From positions 1-64,000 of the forward strand of contig CAUBVH010000007.1 in the NCBI GenBank assembly GCA_958439425.1: a stretch of 64,000 nucleotides of DNA, read 5' to 3'. Shown here piece by piece: positions 50,994 through 60,273 of this stretch. Positions within the stretch are counted from its first letter, which is position 1. Each line of letters begins with the position of its first letter. The notes beneath the pieces were generated by a model that saw only the letters and a list, made by a program, of their open reading frames with translations, did no database searches and was not told where the DNA came from. This DNA comes from an uncultured Collinsella sp. Lineage in GTDB: Bacteria; Actinomycetota; Coriobacteriia; Coriobacteriales; Coriobacteriaceae. Position numbers and translations under genes: made by a program.

Positions 50994-52193
50994 CTAGAGC
51001 TTGTGGTGGCGCTCTTCCTTACGCTCTTCTGCTGCCTGCTCCTCCTGCTTAAAGGCGGGGTCGTCGGGGGTGACGAGCTCGTCCTCGTGCGTGCGCTTGT
51101 TGTAATGGTGGCGCAGCACGGGCTCAAACAGGTGCAGGTGCTTGGCGAAGGCCGCCGAGCCAATGGCGAGCACGGTAAAGATGAGCACGCGCATGGGCAC
51201 CTCGACCTGGTTAATCGCGGCGGCGCCGGCCGAAAGCATGATGCACCAGGCATAGATGAGCAGCACGGCCTGTTTTTGGTTGTAGCCTTCTTGGATCAGG
51301 CGGTGGTGGATGTGGCCCTTGTCGGCCTGCCCAATGCTAATGTGGGCGCGCCTGCGGCGCACGATGGCGCTAAACGTGTCGATGATGGGCACGCCGGCAA
51401 CGATGAGCGGGATGATAAGCGAGGTGAGTGCGGCGGTGCGGCTCACGTTGAGCAGCGAGATGGAGCCCAGCGCAAAGCCCAGAAGCAGCGACCCCGAGTC
51501 GCCCAAGAAGATGCTTGCGGGGTTGAAGTTGTAGCGCAAAAAGGCCAGACAGGCGCCAAAGAGCGCAATGGAGAGCGCGGCGGCGTCGATGCGGCCCGAG
51601 AGAACGGCCATCGAAAACATGGTGAACGACGCGATGCCGCAGATGCCCGTGGCCAAGCCGTCGAGGCCGTCGATGAGGTTAATGATGTTGGTGAATGCCA
51701 CCAGATAGATCACGGTGATGGGGTAGGCGAGCCATCCGAGCATGATCTCACCGGGGGCAAACGGGTTGACGATGACGTCGATCCGCAGGCCGCCGATACA
51801 GGCGATGAGCGCGGCGAGGACCTGTCCGGCCAGCTTTTGCTTGGGCTTGAGCTGGAAGACGTCGTCGATAGCGCCGGTCGCAAAGATGACGGTAAAGGAG
51901 AGCGCCAGCATGGGATAGCTAATGTGAAGGCGCGGGTGCGGCACCAGGACGGGTGGCCAGCCTAGGTGCCAGGTGCCTAGGATTTGCACAATGCAGGCAA
52001 CGACCAGGCCCAAAAACACCGCCGTTCCGCCCAAGCGCGGGATGGGCTTGGTGTTGATGCGGCGCTTAGAAGGATAGTCGACGGCATCGAGCTTAATTGC
52101 CAAGCGCTTGACCAGGGGCACCGCGAGGAAGGTCGTGATAAAGGCCGCCGCTGCCACGCATAGGTACGGTATGTAGCTCGGGGATGAAGCCAT
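50994..52193 (-). CDS. WecA/TagO-like undecaprenyl-phosphate glycosyl-1-phosphate transferase
   Basis: 399-residue integral membrane enzyme (about 11 helices) that loads a sugar-1-phosphate onto undecaprenyl phosphate to start envelope glycan synthesis. NIINLIDGLDGLATG, FLGDSGSLLLGF and HIHHRL are the MraY/WecA motifs. The sugar is probably GlcNAc, as in TagO/WecA. The C-terminal tail is highly charged (EEQAAEERKEERHHK). The ATG at 52193 is preferred over a TTG 18 bases upstream, though its ribosome site is weak. Confidence 0.88.
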   Translation of the reverse strand: MASSPSYIPYLCVAAAAFITTFLAVPLVKRLAIKLDAVDYPSKRRINTKPIPRLGGTAVFLGLVVACIVQILGTWHLGWPPVLVPHPRLHISYPMLALSFTVIFATGAIDDVFQLKPKQKLAGQVLAALIACIGGLRIDVIVNPFAPGEIMLGWLAYPITVIYLVAFTNIINLIDGLDGLATGICGIASFTMFSMAVLSGRIDAAALSIALFGACLAFLRYNFNPASIFLGDSGSLLLGFALGSISLLNVSRTAALTSLIIPLIVAGVPIIDTFSAIVRRRRAHISIGQADKGHIHHRLIQEGYNQKQAVLLIYAWCIMLSAGAAAINQVEVPMRVLIFTVLAIGSAAFAKHLHLFEPVLRHHYNKRTHEDELVTPDDPAFKQEEQAAEERKEERHHKL

Positions 52194-52719
52194 GAATCTA
52201 AAAACCGCCAAGCGTCGAAGGAAAAGGTCAGAAGAACGCCATGCGCAAAGGGCATAGCCGAACCATAATACTCGACCAAGGGGGGTGCATGTAATTGCAC
52301 GCAGCGATAATCACGCGCTTACCAGATATTGGGATGTTGTCGATGGCTTGTCGGGATGCCGGCGGGAATCCATATGGACCGTAATGGTGATTTTCGGCAA
52401 AAGAAAACCACCCCCCACGTTACGAAAATGAACCCACCTAAAACAGGTGGGTGCCCTCATCGACTGTTCCAGCGTCCTTAACAACGAAGGATACCTGTAC
52501 TAGGTACGACTGTGTGGGCTCCCTAAATAAACACGACGGTTCACCCAGTTGCTCCGCGGGGGGCGGAATACCTACATCATAAAGCGGCACTTTGTGGATT
52601 CCAGTCTTGACATTACAAAAATCGTGTCGGACGATTACGGCGCCTTAGGGACGGAGCCGTCTGCGCGGTCCGGGCCTTTACATTTGAGCTGCTGAATTGT
52701 TGTTTTGGAGCATGTTTTT
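52194..52719. other. Long intergenic region with a candidate structured RNA
   Basis: 526 bases with no credible ORF. The minus-strand terminator at 52432-52452 closes a GC-rich, hairpin-rich segment up to about 52580. Right of that lie a + strand TTGACA (52605-52610) and the ribosome site of the radical SAM gene. Confidence 0.45.
52430..52585 (-). ncRNA. Candidate structured RNA (6S-like size, class unknown)
   Basis: On the minus strand a TATGAT box (52577-52582) precedes about 140 bases rich in pairing words (GGTATCCTTCGTTGTTAAGGA; TAGGGAGCCC with GAGGGCACCC). The segment ends in a terminator, ACCCACCT-GTTTT-AGGTGGGT followed by TCATTTT. There is no ORF. Size and architecture would fit 6S RNA or another regulatory RNA, but no class-specific motif was recognised. 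Confidence 0.4.
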
Positions 52720-53658
52720 ATGCCGACGTCGTTGACCGATCTTTTTTCGCCCGCCTGCCATTTGTGTCCGCGCCGTTGCGGTGCGGCGCGCGATGAGGGC
52801 GCGCACGGCGTATGCGGTGCTAACGACACGCTCAAGGTGGCCCGCGCGGCGCTTCATATGTGGGAGGAGCCGCCTATCTCGGGCGAGGCCGGTTCGGGCA
52901 CGATCTTCTTTAGCGGCTGTTCGCTTAAATGCGTCTACTGCCAAAACCACGAGATCTCGACCGGCAATTTTGGCCTTGAGATTTCGCCTGAGCGCCTGGT
53001 CGAGATTATGCTGGAACTGCAGGACCAGGGCGCCAACAACATCAATTTGGTGACGGCGACGCACTATGCGCACCTGTTGCCTGCCGCGATTGCCGCGGCA
53101 CGGGCGCGCGGGCTGGTCATTCCGATCGTCTACAACACGAGTGGTTACGAGCGCGCGAGTGCCGTGGCGGCGCTGGGCGACCTGGTCGATGTGTGGCTCA
53201 CCGACTTTAAATATGCCGATGCCGGGCTTGCGCAGTCGCTTTCTCATATTAAGGATTACCCGCGCGTGGCCGTGTCGGGCCTGGCACAGATGGCGTGCGA
53301 GATCGAGCGCCGCGGGGGAGAGCTGGTGGACGAGGACGGGCTCATGAAGCGCGGCATCATCGTGCGCCACCTGGTGCTGCCGGGGCATGCGGATGATTCA
53401 TGCCGCGTGCTGGACCTGGTGTGGCAGACGGTGGGCGACGTGCCGATCTCGGTCATGAACCAGTACACGCCCAATGCGCTCATGCGCGAGCAGGGCGGCG
53501 ACCTGGCACGCGCCGTGACGCGCGAGGAGTACGAGCAAGTGCTCGACCATGCCGACGACCTGGGCTTTACGACGATGTTCTGGCAAGAGGGCGGCGCGGT
53601 AGACGAGAGCTTCACCCCGGCCTTCGACACCACCGGTGTTCTTACCAGCGCAAAGTAG
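52720..53658 (+). CDS. Radical SAM protein (PflA-like activase)
   Basis: 312-residue cytosolic iron-sulfur protein. FFSGCSLKCVYCQN carries the Cx3Cx2C cluster motif. An N-terminal CHLCPRRCG holds further Cys typical of the PflA-like/AmmeMemoRadiSam-related group. The family generates 5'-deoxyadenosyl radicals, often to activate glycyl-radical enzymes; no such enzyme is adjacent. TTGGAG lies nine bases before the ATG at 52720. Ends before the hairpin at 53668. Confidence 0.85.
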   Translation: MPTSLTDLFSPACHLCPRRCGAARDEGAHGVCGANDTLKVARAALHMWEEPPISGEAGSGTIFFSGCSLKCVYCQNHEISTGNFGLEISPERLVEIMLELQDQGANNINLVTATHYAHLLPAAIAAARARGLVIPIVYNTSGYERASAVAALGDLVDVWLTDFKYADAGLAQSLSHIKDYPRVAVSGLAQMACEIERRGGELVDEDGLMKRGIIVRHLVLPGHADDSCRVLDLVWQTVGDVPISVMNQYTPNALMREQGGDLARAVTREEYEQVLDHADDLGFTTMFWQEGGAVDESFTPAFDTTGVLTSAK

Positions 53659-53667
53659 TGCGTTCGT

Positions 53668-53705
53668 CGATGATTTTTTCTGGGACGGGGATTAAAAAAT
53701 CATCG
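53668..53705. terminator. Bidirectional hairpin terminator
   Basis: CGATGATTTTTT (53668-53679) and AAAAAATCATCG (53694-53705) form a perfect 12-bp stem; the loop holds CTGGGACGGGG. The loop word also occurs at 40941, so this is another member of the GGGAC-core palindromes. Confidence 0.7.
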
Positions 53706-53797
53706 GGCGAATGGTAGTCAAAAAAGCTCCGCCCCAAAAAGACTGGTTATTGGGCGTTGACAGTTGGCGAGCCGTAGGTAAAATATCAACTTATCCT

Positions 53798-53870
53798 GGG
53801 GACGTAGCTCAGTTGGGAGAGCGCTGCCGTCGCATGGCAGAGGCCGAGGGTTCGACTCCCTTCGTCTCCA
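53798..53870 (+). tRNA. tRNA-Ala (CGC)
   Basis: A complete 73-base cloverleaf. The acceptor stem GGGGACG/CGTCTCC includes the G3:U70 pair that defines alanine tRNAs. The D arm is GCTC-AGTTGGGA-GAGC, the anticodon stem CTGCC/GGCAG with loop GTCGCAT (anticodon CGC), and the T arm GAGGG-TTCGACT-CCCTT. The CCA end is not encoded (ACCC follows). Confidence 0.95.
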
Positions 53871-53884
53871 CCCTTGGATTTGAT

Positions 53885-53917
53885 AAGCCGCTGACATTGT
53901 GTCGGCGGCTTTTTTTA
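53885..53917 (+). terminator. Terminator after tRNA-Ala
   Basis: AGCCGC-TGACA and TGTC-GGCGGCT pair, followed by seven T bases. It separates the tRNA from the next gene. Confidence 0.8.
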
Positions 53918-53934
53918 AAAGAAAGGGCTGTACC

Positions 53935-54393
53935 ATGGCCGAGCTTGAGTCCCAACCATTGTCCGAAGAGGAGCGCGCTGAGTTGGAAGAGCTCCGCGCC
54001 GAGAAGGCCCGCCGCGAGGCTCGGGAAGAGGCCCGTCGCGAGCGTGAGGAGCTGGCTGCCCTGCGTGCTGAGCGTGCGAAGGCCGAGGAGGCCGCTGCGA
54101 ACGCCGCATCCGCATCCGCGCCGGCGCCCGCACCCAAGCCCGCTGCCGCGAAGCCTGCACCTGCCGCGCCCAAACTTCAGCCTAAAAAGGCCGTTCGTCC
54201 CAAGTCCGTCGAGCCCAAGCCGAGCCGTGACGAGATGACCTTTGCCCAGCGCATGGTTACCTCCAAGGAGCCTACGGGCGAGAACGAGATCCCTGGCATG
54301 GCGCCGGCTCAAAAAATCATCATTGTCCTTGCCCTCATCGCGTTTGTCATCTTTATGAGCTACACGATTCTGACCAGCATGGGCCTGCTCTAA
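53935..54393 (+). CDS. Coiled-coil, single-pass membrane protein, unknown function
   Basis: 152 residues. An N-terminal charged coiled coil rich in Glu/Arg/Ala (residues 8-60) is followed by an Ala/Pro/Lys linker (60-100), and a C-terminal hydrophobic helix IIIVLALIAFVIFMSYTIL anchors it with the N-terminus in the cytosol. Not recognised as a named family. AAAGGG precedes the ATG at 53935. The next gene (pncB) starts 84 bases later. Confidence 0.7.
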   Translation: MAELESQPLSEEERAELEELRAEKARREAREEARREREELAALRAERAKAEEAAANAASASAPAPAPKPAAAKPAPAAPKLQPKKAVRPKSVEPKPSRDEMTFAQRMVTSKEPTGENEIPGMAPAQKIIIVLALIAFVIFMSYTILTSMGLL

Positions 54394-54477
54394 CCGATTT
54401 GCATCGGCCGTCATGTCCGCATCCTCTGCTCTCGTCCAACCCTCAAATTCTGCACCACACATCCGAAAGGTCGCCCC

Positions 54478-55983
54478 ATGGCTTTGACCGACATCTCGCA
54501 TCCCACCGACATTGCAATGCTCACCGATCTGTACGAGCTCACTATGGCCCAGGGCCTGTGGGAGAGCGGCAAGGCCAATGAGCAGGGTTGTTTTACCGCG
54601 TTTTACCGCGACCATCCTTTTGGCAGCGCCTATGCCGTCATGTGCGGCACCGCCGAACTGCCCGAGCTGGTCGAGAATCTGCGCTTTACGCCCGAGGACA
54701 TCGACTACCTCGCCTCGCTCCAGGCCCCTGCCGGCGGCGCGATGTTCAAGCCTGGATTCCTCGACTACCTGCGCGATTTTCGTGCGCATGTAAACATCGA
54801 CGCCGTGCCCGAGGGCGAGCTCGTCTTTCCGCGCGAGCCCATGGTGCGCGTCACCGGCCCCGCGCTGGAGTGCCAGCTGCTCGAGACGGCGCTGCTCAAC
54901 ATCGTCGGGTTCCAGACGCTTGTCGCCACCAAGACGGCGCGCGTGGTGCTCGCCGCCGACGGTCGCCCCGTGGCGGAGTTTGGCCTGCGCCGAGCCCAGG
55001 GTCCCGATGGCGGCCTGGCCGTTGCGCGCGCGAGCTACGTTGCCGGCTGCTCCTCTACGTCCAATGTGCTCGCCGGCCGCCGCTACGGTATTCCCGTCTT
55101 TGGCACACATGCGCACAGCTGGGTGATGAGCTTCGATTCCGAGCTCGAGGCCTTCCGTGCCTTTGCCAAGTCGAGCCCCAAGAACTGTACGCTGCTCATC
55201 GACACCTATGACGTGCGCGAGGGCTGCGAGCATGCCATTACGGTTGCCAAGGAGATGGAGGCGGTGGGCGAGCGTCTATCGGCTATTCGCATCGACTCCG
55301 GCGACCTCGCCAAGCTCTCCAAGTATGTGCGCGGTCGTTTTGATGCCGAGGGCCTGCCTTATGTGGGGATCTCGGTTTCTAACGATCTGGATGAGTACAC
55401 GATTCAGTCGCTGCTCGACCAGGGCGCGCCCATCGACAGCTTTGGCGTGGGTACCAAGCTCGCGACCTGCTATGACCAGCCGGCGCTGGGCGGCGTGTAC
55501 AAGCTTTCCGCCCGCCGTGCGAGCGAGGCAGATCCATGGACGCCGGTGGTCAAGCTCTCCGAGCAGCCCTACAAGCGCACGATCCCGGGCGTGCAACGCG
55601 TGCGCCGTTATTACGACGGCTTTGGCGGCCCGGTCTGCGACATGATCTACGACGAGGACCATCTGGCGGGGGAGGGCGCCGCGCGCGGCAATACCCTCGT
55701 GGCCGTGAATGATGCCGCCCTGGTGACCGACGTGTCCGAACTTGAGTATCGCGAGCTGCTGGTGCCGATCGTGCGCGATGGCAGTGCGGTGGCTCCGCGT
55801 GAGAGCATCCAGGACGCGCGCGAGCGCTGTGCTTGGGCGCTCGATCATCTGGACGCAGCTTTCAAGCGCTTCCTGTACCCGCAGACCTATGTGGTGGGCA
55901 TGGAGCAGGGCCTGGCTCAGGTGCGCGACGAGCTCGTACGCAAGAACATGGCCGCGGCCTCTGCTTTTCCCTGGGCTCACTAA
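54478..55983 (+). CDS. pncB: Nicotinate phosphoribosyltransferase
   Basis: 501-residue cytosolic enzyme making nicotinate mononucleotide from nicotinate and PRPP for NAD salvage. TDLYELTMAQGLWESG at the start, EFGLRRAQGPDGG, and IRIDSGDLAKLSKYVR with SFGVGTKLAT are the conserved NAPRTase segments. CGAAAGGT lies upstream of the ATG. Followed after 79 bases by proB. Confidence 0.94.
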   Translation: MALTDISHPTDIAMLTDLYELTMAQGLWESGKANEQGCFTAFYRDHPFGSAYAVMCGTAELPELVENLRFTPEDIDYLASLQAPAGGAMFKPGFLDYLRDFRAHVNIDAVPEGELVFPREPMVRVTGPALECQLLETALLNIVGFQTLVATKTARVVLAADGRPVAEFGLRRAQGPDGGLAVARASYVAGCSSTSNVLAGRRYGIPVFGTHAHSWVMSFDSELEAFRAFAKSSPKNCTLLIDTYDVREGCEHAITVAKEMEAVGERLSAIRIDSGDLAKLSKYVRGRFDAEGLPYVGISVSNDLDEYTIQSLLDQGAPIDSFGVGTKLATCYDQPALGGVYKLSARRASEADPWTPVVKLSEQPYKRTIPGVQRVRRYYDGFGGPVCDMIYDEDHLAGEGAARGNTLVAVNDAALVTDVSELEYRELLVPIVRDGSAVAPRESIQDARERCAWALDHLDAAFKRFLYPQTYVVGMEQGLAQVRDELVRKNMAAASAFPWAH

Positions 55984-56062
55984 TTCCTTGGGCGGTAGGG
56001 GCGAGTCACGCTCCCTTGGCCGCCAGCTCGGCCGTTCGCTGAACAGTTGATTGGTTTGACGT

Positions 56063-57190
56063 ATGACGACTTCTTATAAAACGATGGTGGTAAAGATCGG
56101 TTCGTCCACGGTGGTGGGTGCCGATGGCAAGGTCAACCGCGCCTTTATCGGCGGACTTGCCGATCAGGCCGCAGCGCTGCGCAAGCTCGGCTGGCGTCTG
56201 GTCGTGGTGAGCTCGGGCGCTATCGCCTGTGGCTATCCCGTGCTGGGCTTCGAACGCAAGCCGGTCGGTGACCTGCCGAGCTTACAGGCTTGCGCCTCGG
56301 CCGGTCAGTGCATCATCTCGTCGGCCTACGACGAGGAGTTTCATGCGCGCGACCTGCTCACCTCGCTCGTGCTGCTCACGCGCCACGATACGGCCCGCCG
56401 CACGTCCTACCTGCACGCGCGCGACGCCCTGCTGCGTCTGGTGGAGCTTGGCGTAGTGCCGGTCGTCAACGAGAACGACACCGTTACCGTCGATGAGATC
56501 AAGTTTGGCGACAACGACACGCTGGCGGCACTCGTGAGCTGCCTGGTTTCTGCCGATCTGTGCGTGACGCTCTCGGACATCGATGGCCTCTATACCGCCA
56601 ATCCGCACGAGGACCCCATGGCCGAGTTTGTCCCGGTCGTGCATAAGATCGATGCCAAGATCATCGCCTCGGCGGGCGATTCTTCCACATCGGTGGGTAC
56701 GGGCGGCATGATTACCAAGATTCGTGCGAGCCGCATTTTGATGACGGCCGGCATTCAGAGCGTGATTTGCTCGGGCGAGGAACCCGATGCGCTCGTGCGC
56801 CTGGCCCGCGGCGAGAGCGTGGGTACGCTGTTCGATCCGCCGGCGGAGCGCCTGGACATTGCGCCCCGCAAGCTGTGGATCGCGCTGGGTGACAAAGCGC
56901 ATGGCTCGGTGACGGTCGATGACGGCGCCGCGAAGGCGCTGGTCAGCCGTGGTTCTTCCTTGCTTGCGGTGGGTATTCGCGAGGTCGATGGTGCGTTTGC
57001 TGAGGGCGATGTGCTCGACGTATGCGACCCGAGCGGCATGGTTGTCGCCCGCGGTATCGCCGAGGCCGATTCGGACGTGCTGGAACTTGCGGCAGGACGC
57101 CGCCAGGACCAGATTGCCAGCAACCGCCTGCTGGCAGATCTGGCCGAGAAGCCTGCGATCCATCGAGATAATCTAATCGTCTTCGCCTAA
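56063..57190 (+). CDS. proB: Glutamate 5-kinase
   Basis: 375-residue first enzyme of proline synthesis. The kinase domain (1-260) has VVKIGSSTVV, VVSSGAIACG and NENDTVTVDEIKFGDNDTL. A C-terminal PUA domain (about 275-360) follows. Proline feedback is typical of the family. The proA gene lies 1.8 kb downstream, separated by an opposite-strand peptidase gene. Confidence 0.94.
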   Translation: MTTSYKTMVVKIGSSTVVGADGKVNRAFIGGLADQAAALRKLGWRLVVVSSGAIACGYPVLGFERKPVGDLPSLQACASAGQCIISSAYDEEFHARDLLTSLVLLTRHDTARRTSYLHARDALLRLVELGVVPVVNENDTVTVDEIKFGDNDTLAALVSCLVSADLCVTLSDIDGLYTANPHEDPMAEFVPVVHKIDAKIIASAGDSSTSVGTGGMITKIRASRILMTAGIQSVICSGEEPDALVRLARGESVGTLFDPPAERLDIAPRKLWIALGDKAHGSVTVDDGAAKALVSRGSSLLAVGIREVDGAFAEGDVLDVCDPSGMVVARGIAEADSDVLELAAGRRQDQIASNRLLADLAEKPAIHRDNLIVFA

Positions 57191-57204
57191 CGGGTCGACG
57201 CTGC

Positions 57205-57304
57205 GCGCCGCCCAGAGCGACAATTTGTCATTCAAAAGGCGAGGCATGACCATCAGGTCTATGCCTCGCCTTTTTCATGCCAACTTGCTCGCTCTGGGCG
57301 GCGC
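57205..57304. terminator. Nested double hairpin between convergent genes
   Basis: The outer arms GCGCCGCCCAGAGCGA (57205-57220) and TCGCTCTGGGCGGCGC (57289-57304) are a perfect 16-bp inverted repeat. Nested inside, AAAAGGCGAGGCAT (57234-57247) and ATGCCTCGCCTTTT (57261-57274) make a perfect 14-bp terminator with T-runs for both directions. It lies between proB (+) and the peptidase gene (-). Confidence 0.85.
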
Positions 57305-57390
57305 TCGCTTCTTTTGTTCGACCTACGATTTAAAGCCACTCGCTTAGAGGCGTTTTCGCTTTCTGCCCTCTACCTGTGGCATTGTCGTTG

Positions 57391-57440
57391 CCAGCACTTG
57401 GGGACGTTCCTTTTGTGCCGGCAGTTGGGGACACTCCTTT
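57391..57440 (+). repeat. REP2 repeat, copy 3
   Basis: CCAGCACTTGGGGACGTTCC, then TTTTGTGCCGGCAGTTGGGGACACTCCTTT. Same orientation as copy 1 and closest to it in sequence. Ends directly before the peptidase stop. Confidence 0.7.
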
Positions 57441-57441
57441 G

Positions 57442-58860
57442 CTAGAAGATTCGGCGCAGGTCTCCGCGGTTGAGGGCTTCGTCGAAGAGGTGCTTGAACA
57501 CCACGCTGCCGTGCAGGCCATCATGCTCAAACTCGTTGGTCACCCAGGCATGCGAGTTGCCCACGCGGCTGAGCGTGTCGATCTGCATGCCCGAGTCCAC
57601 GTACATGTCGTCGAAGTACACCGCGGCCTGGAGTGGCACCTCGTTGCACGCTAGGCGCTGCGGGTCGTAGATCTTGTCCCAGCTGGTGTCCTCCATCAGC
57701 AGGTCCATCGCGGGCTTAAAGGGCTTGAGCTCGGGCATCTGCTCAAACATCCACGGGAACATGGCCTCGCCGGTAAACATGAACGGGCGCGCGAGAGTGT
57801 CGAACTCGGCGCGGTGTGCCTTCTCTTCTGCCGCGGCCCAGCGGATGGGCATGGTGTCGCCGTCGGCGTAAATGAACTCCTGCAGCGTCCAGTACAGCGG
57901 GTTTGTACGCGTGTTGGTGCGCTCGAAGGCGCGCATTAAAAAGCTGTCGGATACCGAGGAACCGCAGCTCAGCGTACCGTCGCCATCTACAAACGCGTGG
58001 TCGATAATCCAGTGCATGCGCTCAAAGCTCGGCTTCATGCCAAAGTCGCTGCCCATGAGCTGCAGACGTTCGACCGTCATCGGCGAGCCGTCGGGCAACG
58101 CGGGCTTTTGCTCCTCAATCGCATCGGCCAGCGCCGCCACGCGCTCAACGTCGGCGGGGTAGCGGTCGTAATACTGCTGGGTCTTGGCCGCCATGCGCGG
58201 GAAGGTGTGCGCGTAGACCTCGCTGGCGCTCGCCGGCACGTGCGGAATGCCGCCGCAGGTAAAGCATGCCGCCACACCCTCGGGGAAAAGCGATAGATAG
58301 CTCAACGTCAAAAAGCCGCCGTAGCTCTGCCCGAGTGTGACCCAGGGCTTGCCGCCAAAGCCCACCAGGCGCAGGTATTCAAAATCGCGCACGATGGAGC
58401 TGGCGAGGTGGCGCTTGAGGAAGTCCGCCTGCGAGCGGGCCGCATCGGAGCCGACCGCCTCGGCGCGATCGCCCAAGGCGGTAATCGTGCGCCCGTCAAC
58501 ACAGCTGCTGCGCCCGGTACCGCGCTGGTCGGGCAGCACGACGCGGAAATGCTTGACGGCCTCCTCGATCCAGCCATCGCTTGTGGGCGACAGCGGACGC
58601 GGGCTCTCGCCGCCGGGGCCGCCCTGCAAAAAGAGGAGGAGCGGCAAGTCGTCGTTAATGCGGTCGGGCGCGCAAACCACGCGGTAGAAGAGCTTGATGC
58701 TCTCGGGCGCACCGGCGATGGGCGCCGGCATGGCGCCGCGGCGCATGGTGCTGCCGACGGCCAAAAGCATGGGCTCCAGGCCGCGCCAATCCAAGGGGAC
58801 GTCGATGCTGTGGTCCTCGACATAGAGGCCGGGGACGTGGTACGAAGTGATGAGGGCCAT
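57442..58860 (-). CDS. S33-type alpha/beta hydrolase (proline iminopeptidase-like)
   Basis: 472-residue cytosolic hydrolase. FLQGGPGGESPRP is the oxyanion region and GQSYGGFLTLSYLSLFPEGV the nucleophile elbow with Ser. The C-terminal SHAWVTNEFEHDGLHG holds the likely His. The layout matches prolyl aminopeptidases of the Pip type. Its position between proB and proA, on the opposite strand, fits a link to proline supply. Ends near REP2 copy 3. Confidence 0.8.
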   Translation of the reverse strand: MALITSYHVPGLYVEDHSIDVPLDWRGLEPMLLAVGSTMRRGAMPAPIAGAPESIKLFYRVVCAPDRINDDLPLLLFLQGGPGGESPRPLSPTSDGWIEEAVKHFRVVLPDQRGTGRSSCVDGRTITALGDRAEAVGSDAARSQADFLKRHLASSIVRDFEYLRLVGFGGKPWVTLGQSYGGFLTLSYLSLFPEGVAACFTCGGIPHVPASASEVYAHTFPRMAAKTQQYYDRYPADVERVAALADAIEEQKPALPDGSPMTVERLQLMGSDFGMKPSFERMHWIIDHAFVDGDGTLSCGSSVSDSFLMRAFERTNTRTNPLYWTLQEFIYADGDTMPIRWAAAEEKAHRAEFDTLARPFMFTGEAMFPWMFEQMPELKPFKPAMDLLMEDTSWDKIYDPQRLACNEVPLQAAVYFDDMYVDSGMQIDTLSRVGNSHAWVTNEFEHDGLHGSVVFKHLFDEALNRGDLRRIF

Positions 58861-58973
58861 GCGTTACTTCCGTTCGTTGAGGTGTTTCGGGTTGACCAAT
58901 TCTACCGCCGCGCGCGAGGGCATGCACAAATCGGCTACCATGGTGGGCAAACAACTAAGAGAAAGGGCCGCCC

Positions 58974-60260
58974 ATGTCGGTCGATATAGCCACGTATGTT
59001 CACGATCTTGCTGTTGCCGCCAAGGCCGCTTCGGGCGTGCTTGCCACGGCGAGCGATGTCCAGCGCCAGGAGGCCGTGCGCGCCATGGCCGCGGCGTTGC
59101 GCGACGGCGTCGATTCCATCGTTGCCGCCAACGAGCTCGATATGTCCGCCGCGCGCGATGCGGGCACCTCGGCGGGGCTCCTCGACCGCTTACTGCTGAC
59201 ACCCGAGCGCGTCGAGGGCATGGCCGCCGGCCTGGAGAAGCTCGCCGAGCTGCCCGATCCTGTCGGCCGCGTGCTCGACCACCGCGTGCTTGCAAGCGGC
59301 GTGGACCTCACCCGCGTGAGCGTACCGCTGGGCCTGGTCGCCATGGTCTATGAGGCGCGCCCCAACGTGACGGCCGATGCCGCGGGCATCTGCATCCGCA
59401 CCGGCAACGCCTGCATTCTGCGCGGCGGTTCGCTGGCTTATCACTCGTGCGCCATGATTTCCGAGTTGCTGGCCGATGCGCTTGAGGCCCAGGGTTTCCC
59501 GCGCGAGGCTATCTCGATGATCGAGTCCACCGACCGCGAGGCCACCGGCGAGCTCATGAAGCTCCGCGGTATCGTCGACGTGCTCATTCCGCGTGGCGGT
59601 GCGGGCCTGATTCAGCGCTGCGTGCGCGAGTCGCTTGTGCCGGTGATCGAGACGGGCACGGGCAACTGCCATATCTACGTGCATGAATCCGCCGACTTTG
59701 ACAAGGCGCTCAATATTATCGTCAATGCCAAGACCCAGCGCGTGGGCGTGTGCAATGCCGCCGAGTCGCTGCTGGTCGACCGTGCCGTTGCTGATCGCTT
59801 CTTGCCCGCAGTCGTTGCCGTGCTGCACGATCACGGCGTGCTGATTCACGGCGACGAGGCCACGTGCGCCGCATGCGCCGACGCTGGGCTTGCCGAGGGC
59901 GACGATTATGTGGCCGCGACCGAGGAGGATTGGGGCCGCGAGTACCTGGCGCTCGAGATGAGCGTGAAAGTCGTGGCGAACGAGGACGAGGCCATCGCGC
60001 ACATCAACCGCTTCGGCACCATGCATTCCGAGGCCATCATCGCCGAGGATGCGGACGCCTGCGAGCGCTTCCTCGATGCGGTCGATGCTTCGGCTGTATA
60101 CGCCAACGCCAGCACGCGCTTTACCGACGGCGGCGAGTTTGGCCTGGGCGCCGAGATCGGCATCTCGACCCAAAAGCTCCACGCCCGCGGTCCCTTTGCC
60201 GCCGAGGCCCTCACCACCTACAAATACAAGCTCCGCGGCACCGGCCAGGTTCGCCCCTAA
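58974..60260 (+). CDS. proA: Gamma-glutamyl phosphate reductase
   Basis: 428-residue NADPH enzyme converting glutamyl-5-phosphate to the semialdehyde in proline synthesis. VYEARPNVTADAAGICIRTGNACILRGG, then RVGVCNAAESLLVD with the catalytic Cys, and RFTDGGEFGLGAEIGIST are conserved. AGAAAGGG lies upstream of the ATG. REP1 copy 6 lies 14 bases past the stop. Confidence 0.94.
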   Translation: MSVDIATYVHDLAVAAKAASGVLATASDVQRQEAVRAMAAALRDGVDSIVAANELDMSAARDAGTSAGLLDRLLLTPERVEGMAAGLEKLAELPDPVGRVLDHRVLASGVDLTRVSVPLGLVAMVYEARPNVTADAAGICIRTGNACILRGGSLAYHSCAMISELLADALEAQGFPREAISMIESTDREATGELMKLRGIVDVLIPRGGAGLIQRCVRESLVPVIETGTGNCHIYVHESADFDKALNIIVNAKTQRVGVCNAAESLLVDRAVADRFLPAVVAVLHDHGVLIHGDEATCAACADAGLAEGDDYVAATEEDWGREYLALEMSVKVVANEDEAIAHINRFGTMHSEAIIAEDADACERFLDAVDASAVYANASTRFTDGGEFGLGAEIGISTQKLHARGPFAAEALTTYKYKLRGTGQVRP

Positions 60261-60273
60261 ACCTCTCGTAAGC

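Noticed and set aside
53809..55233. 474-codon minus-strand frame across tRNA-Ala and pncB
   Set aside because: It would run through the tRNA and the conserved start of pncB; a shadow frame.
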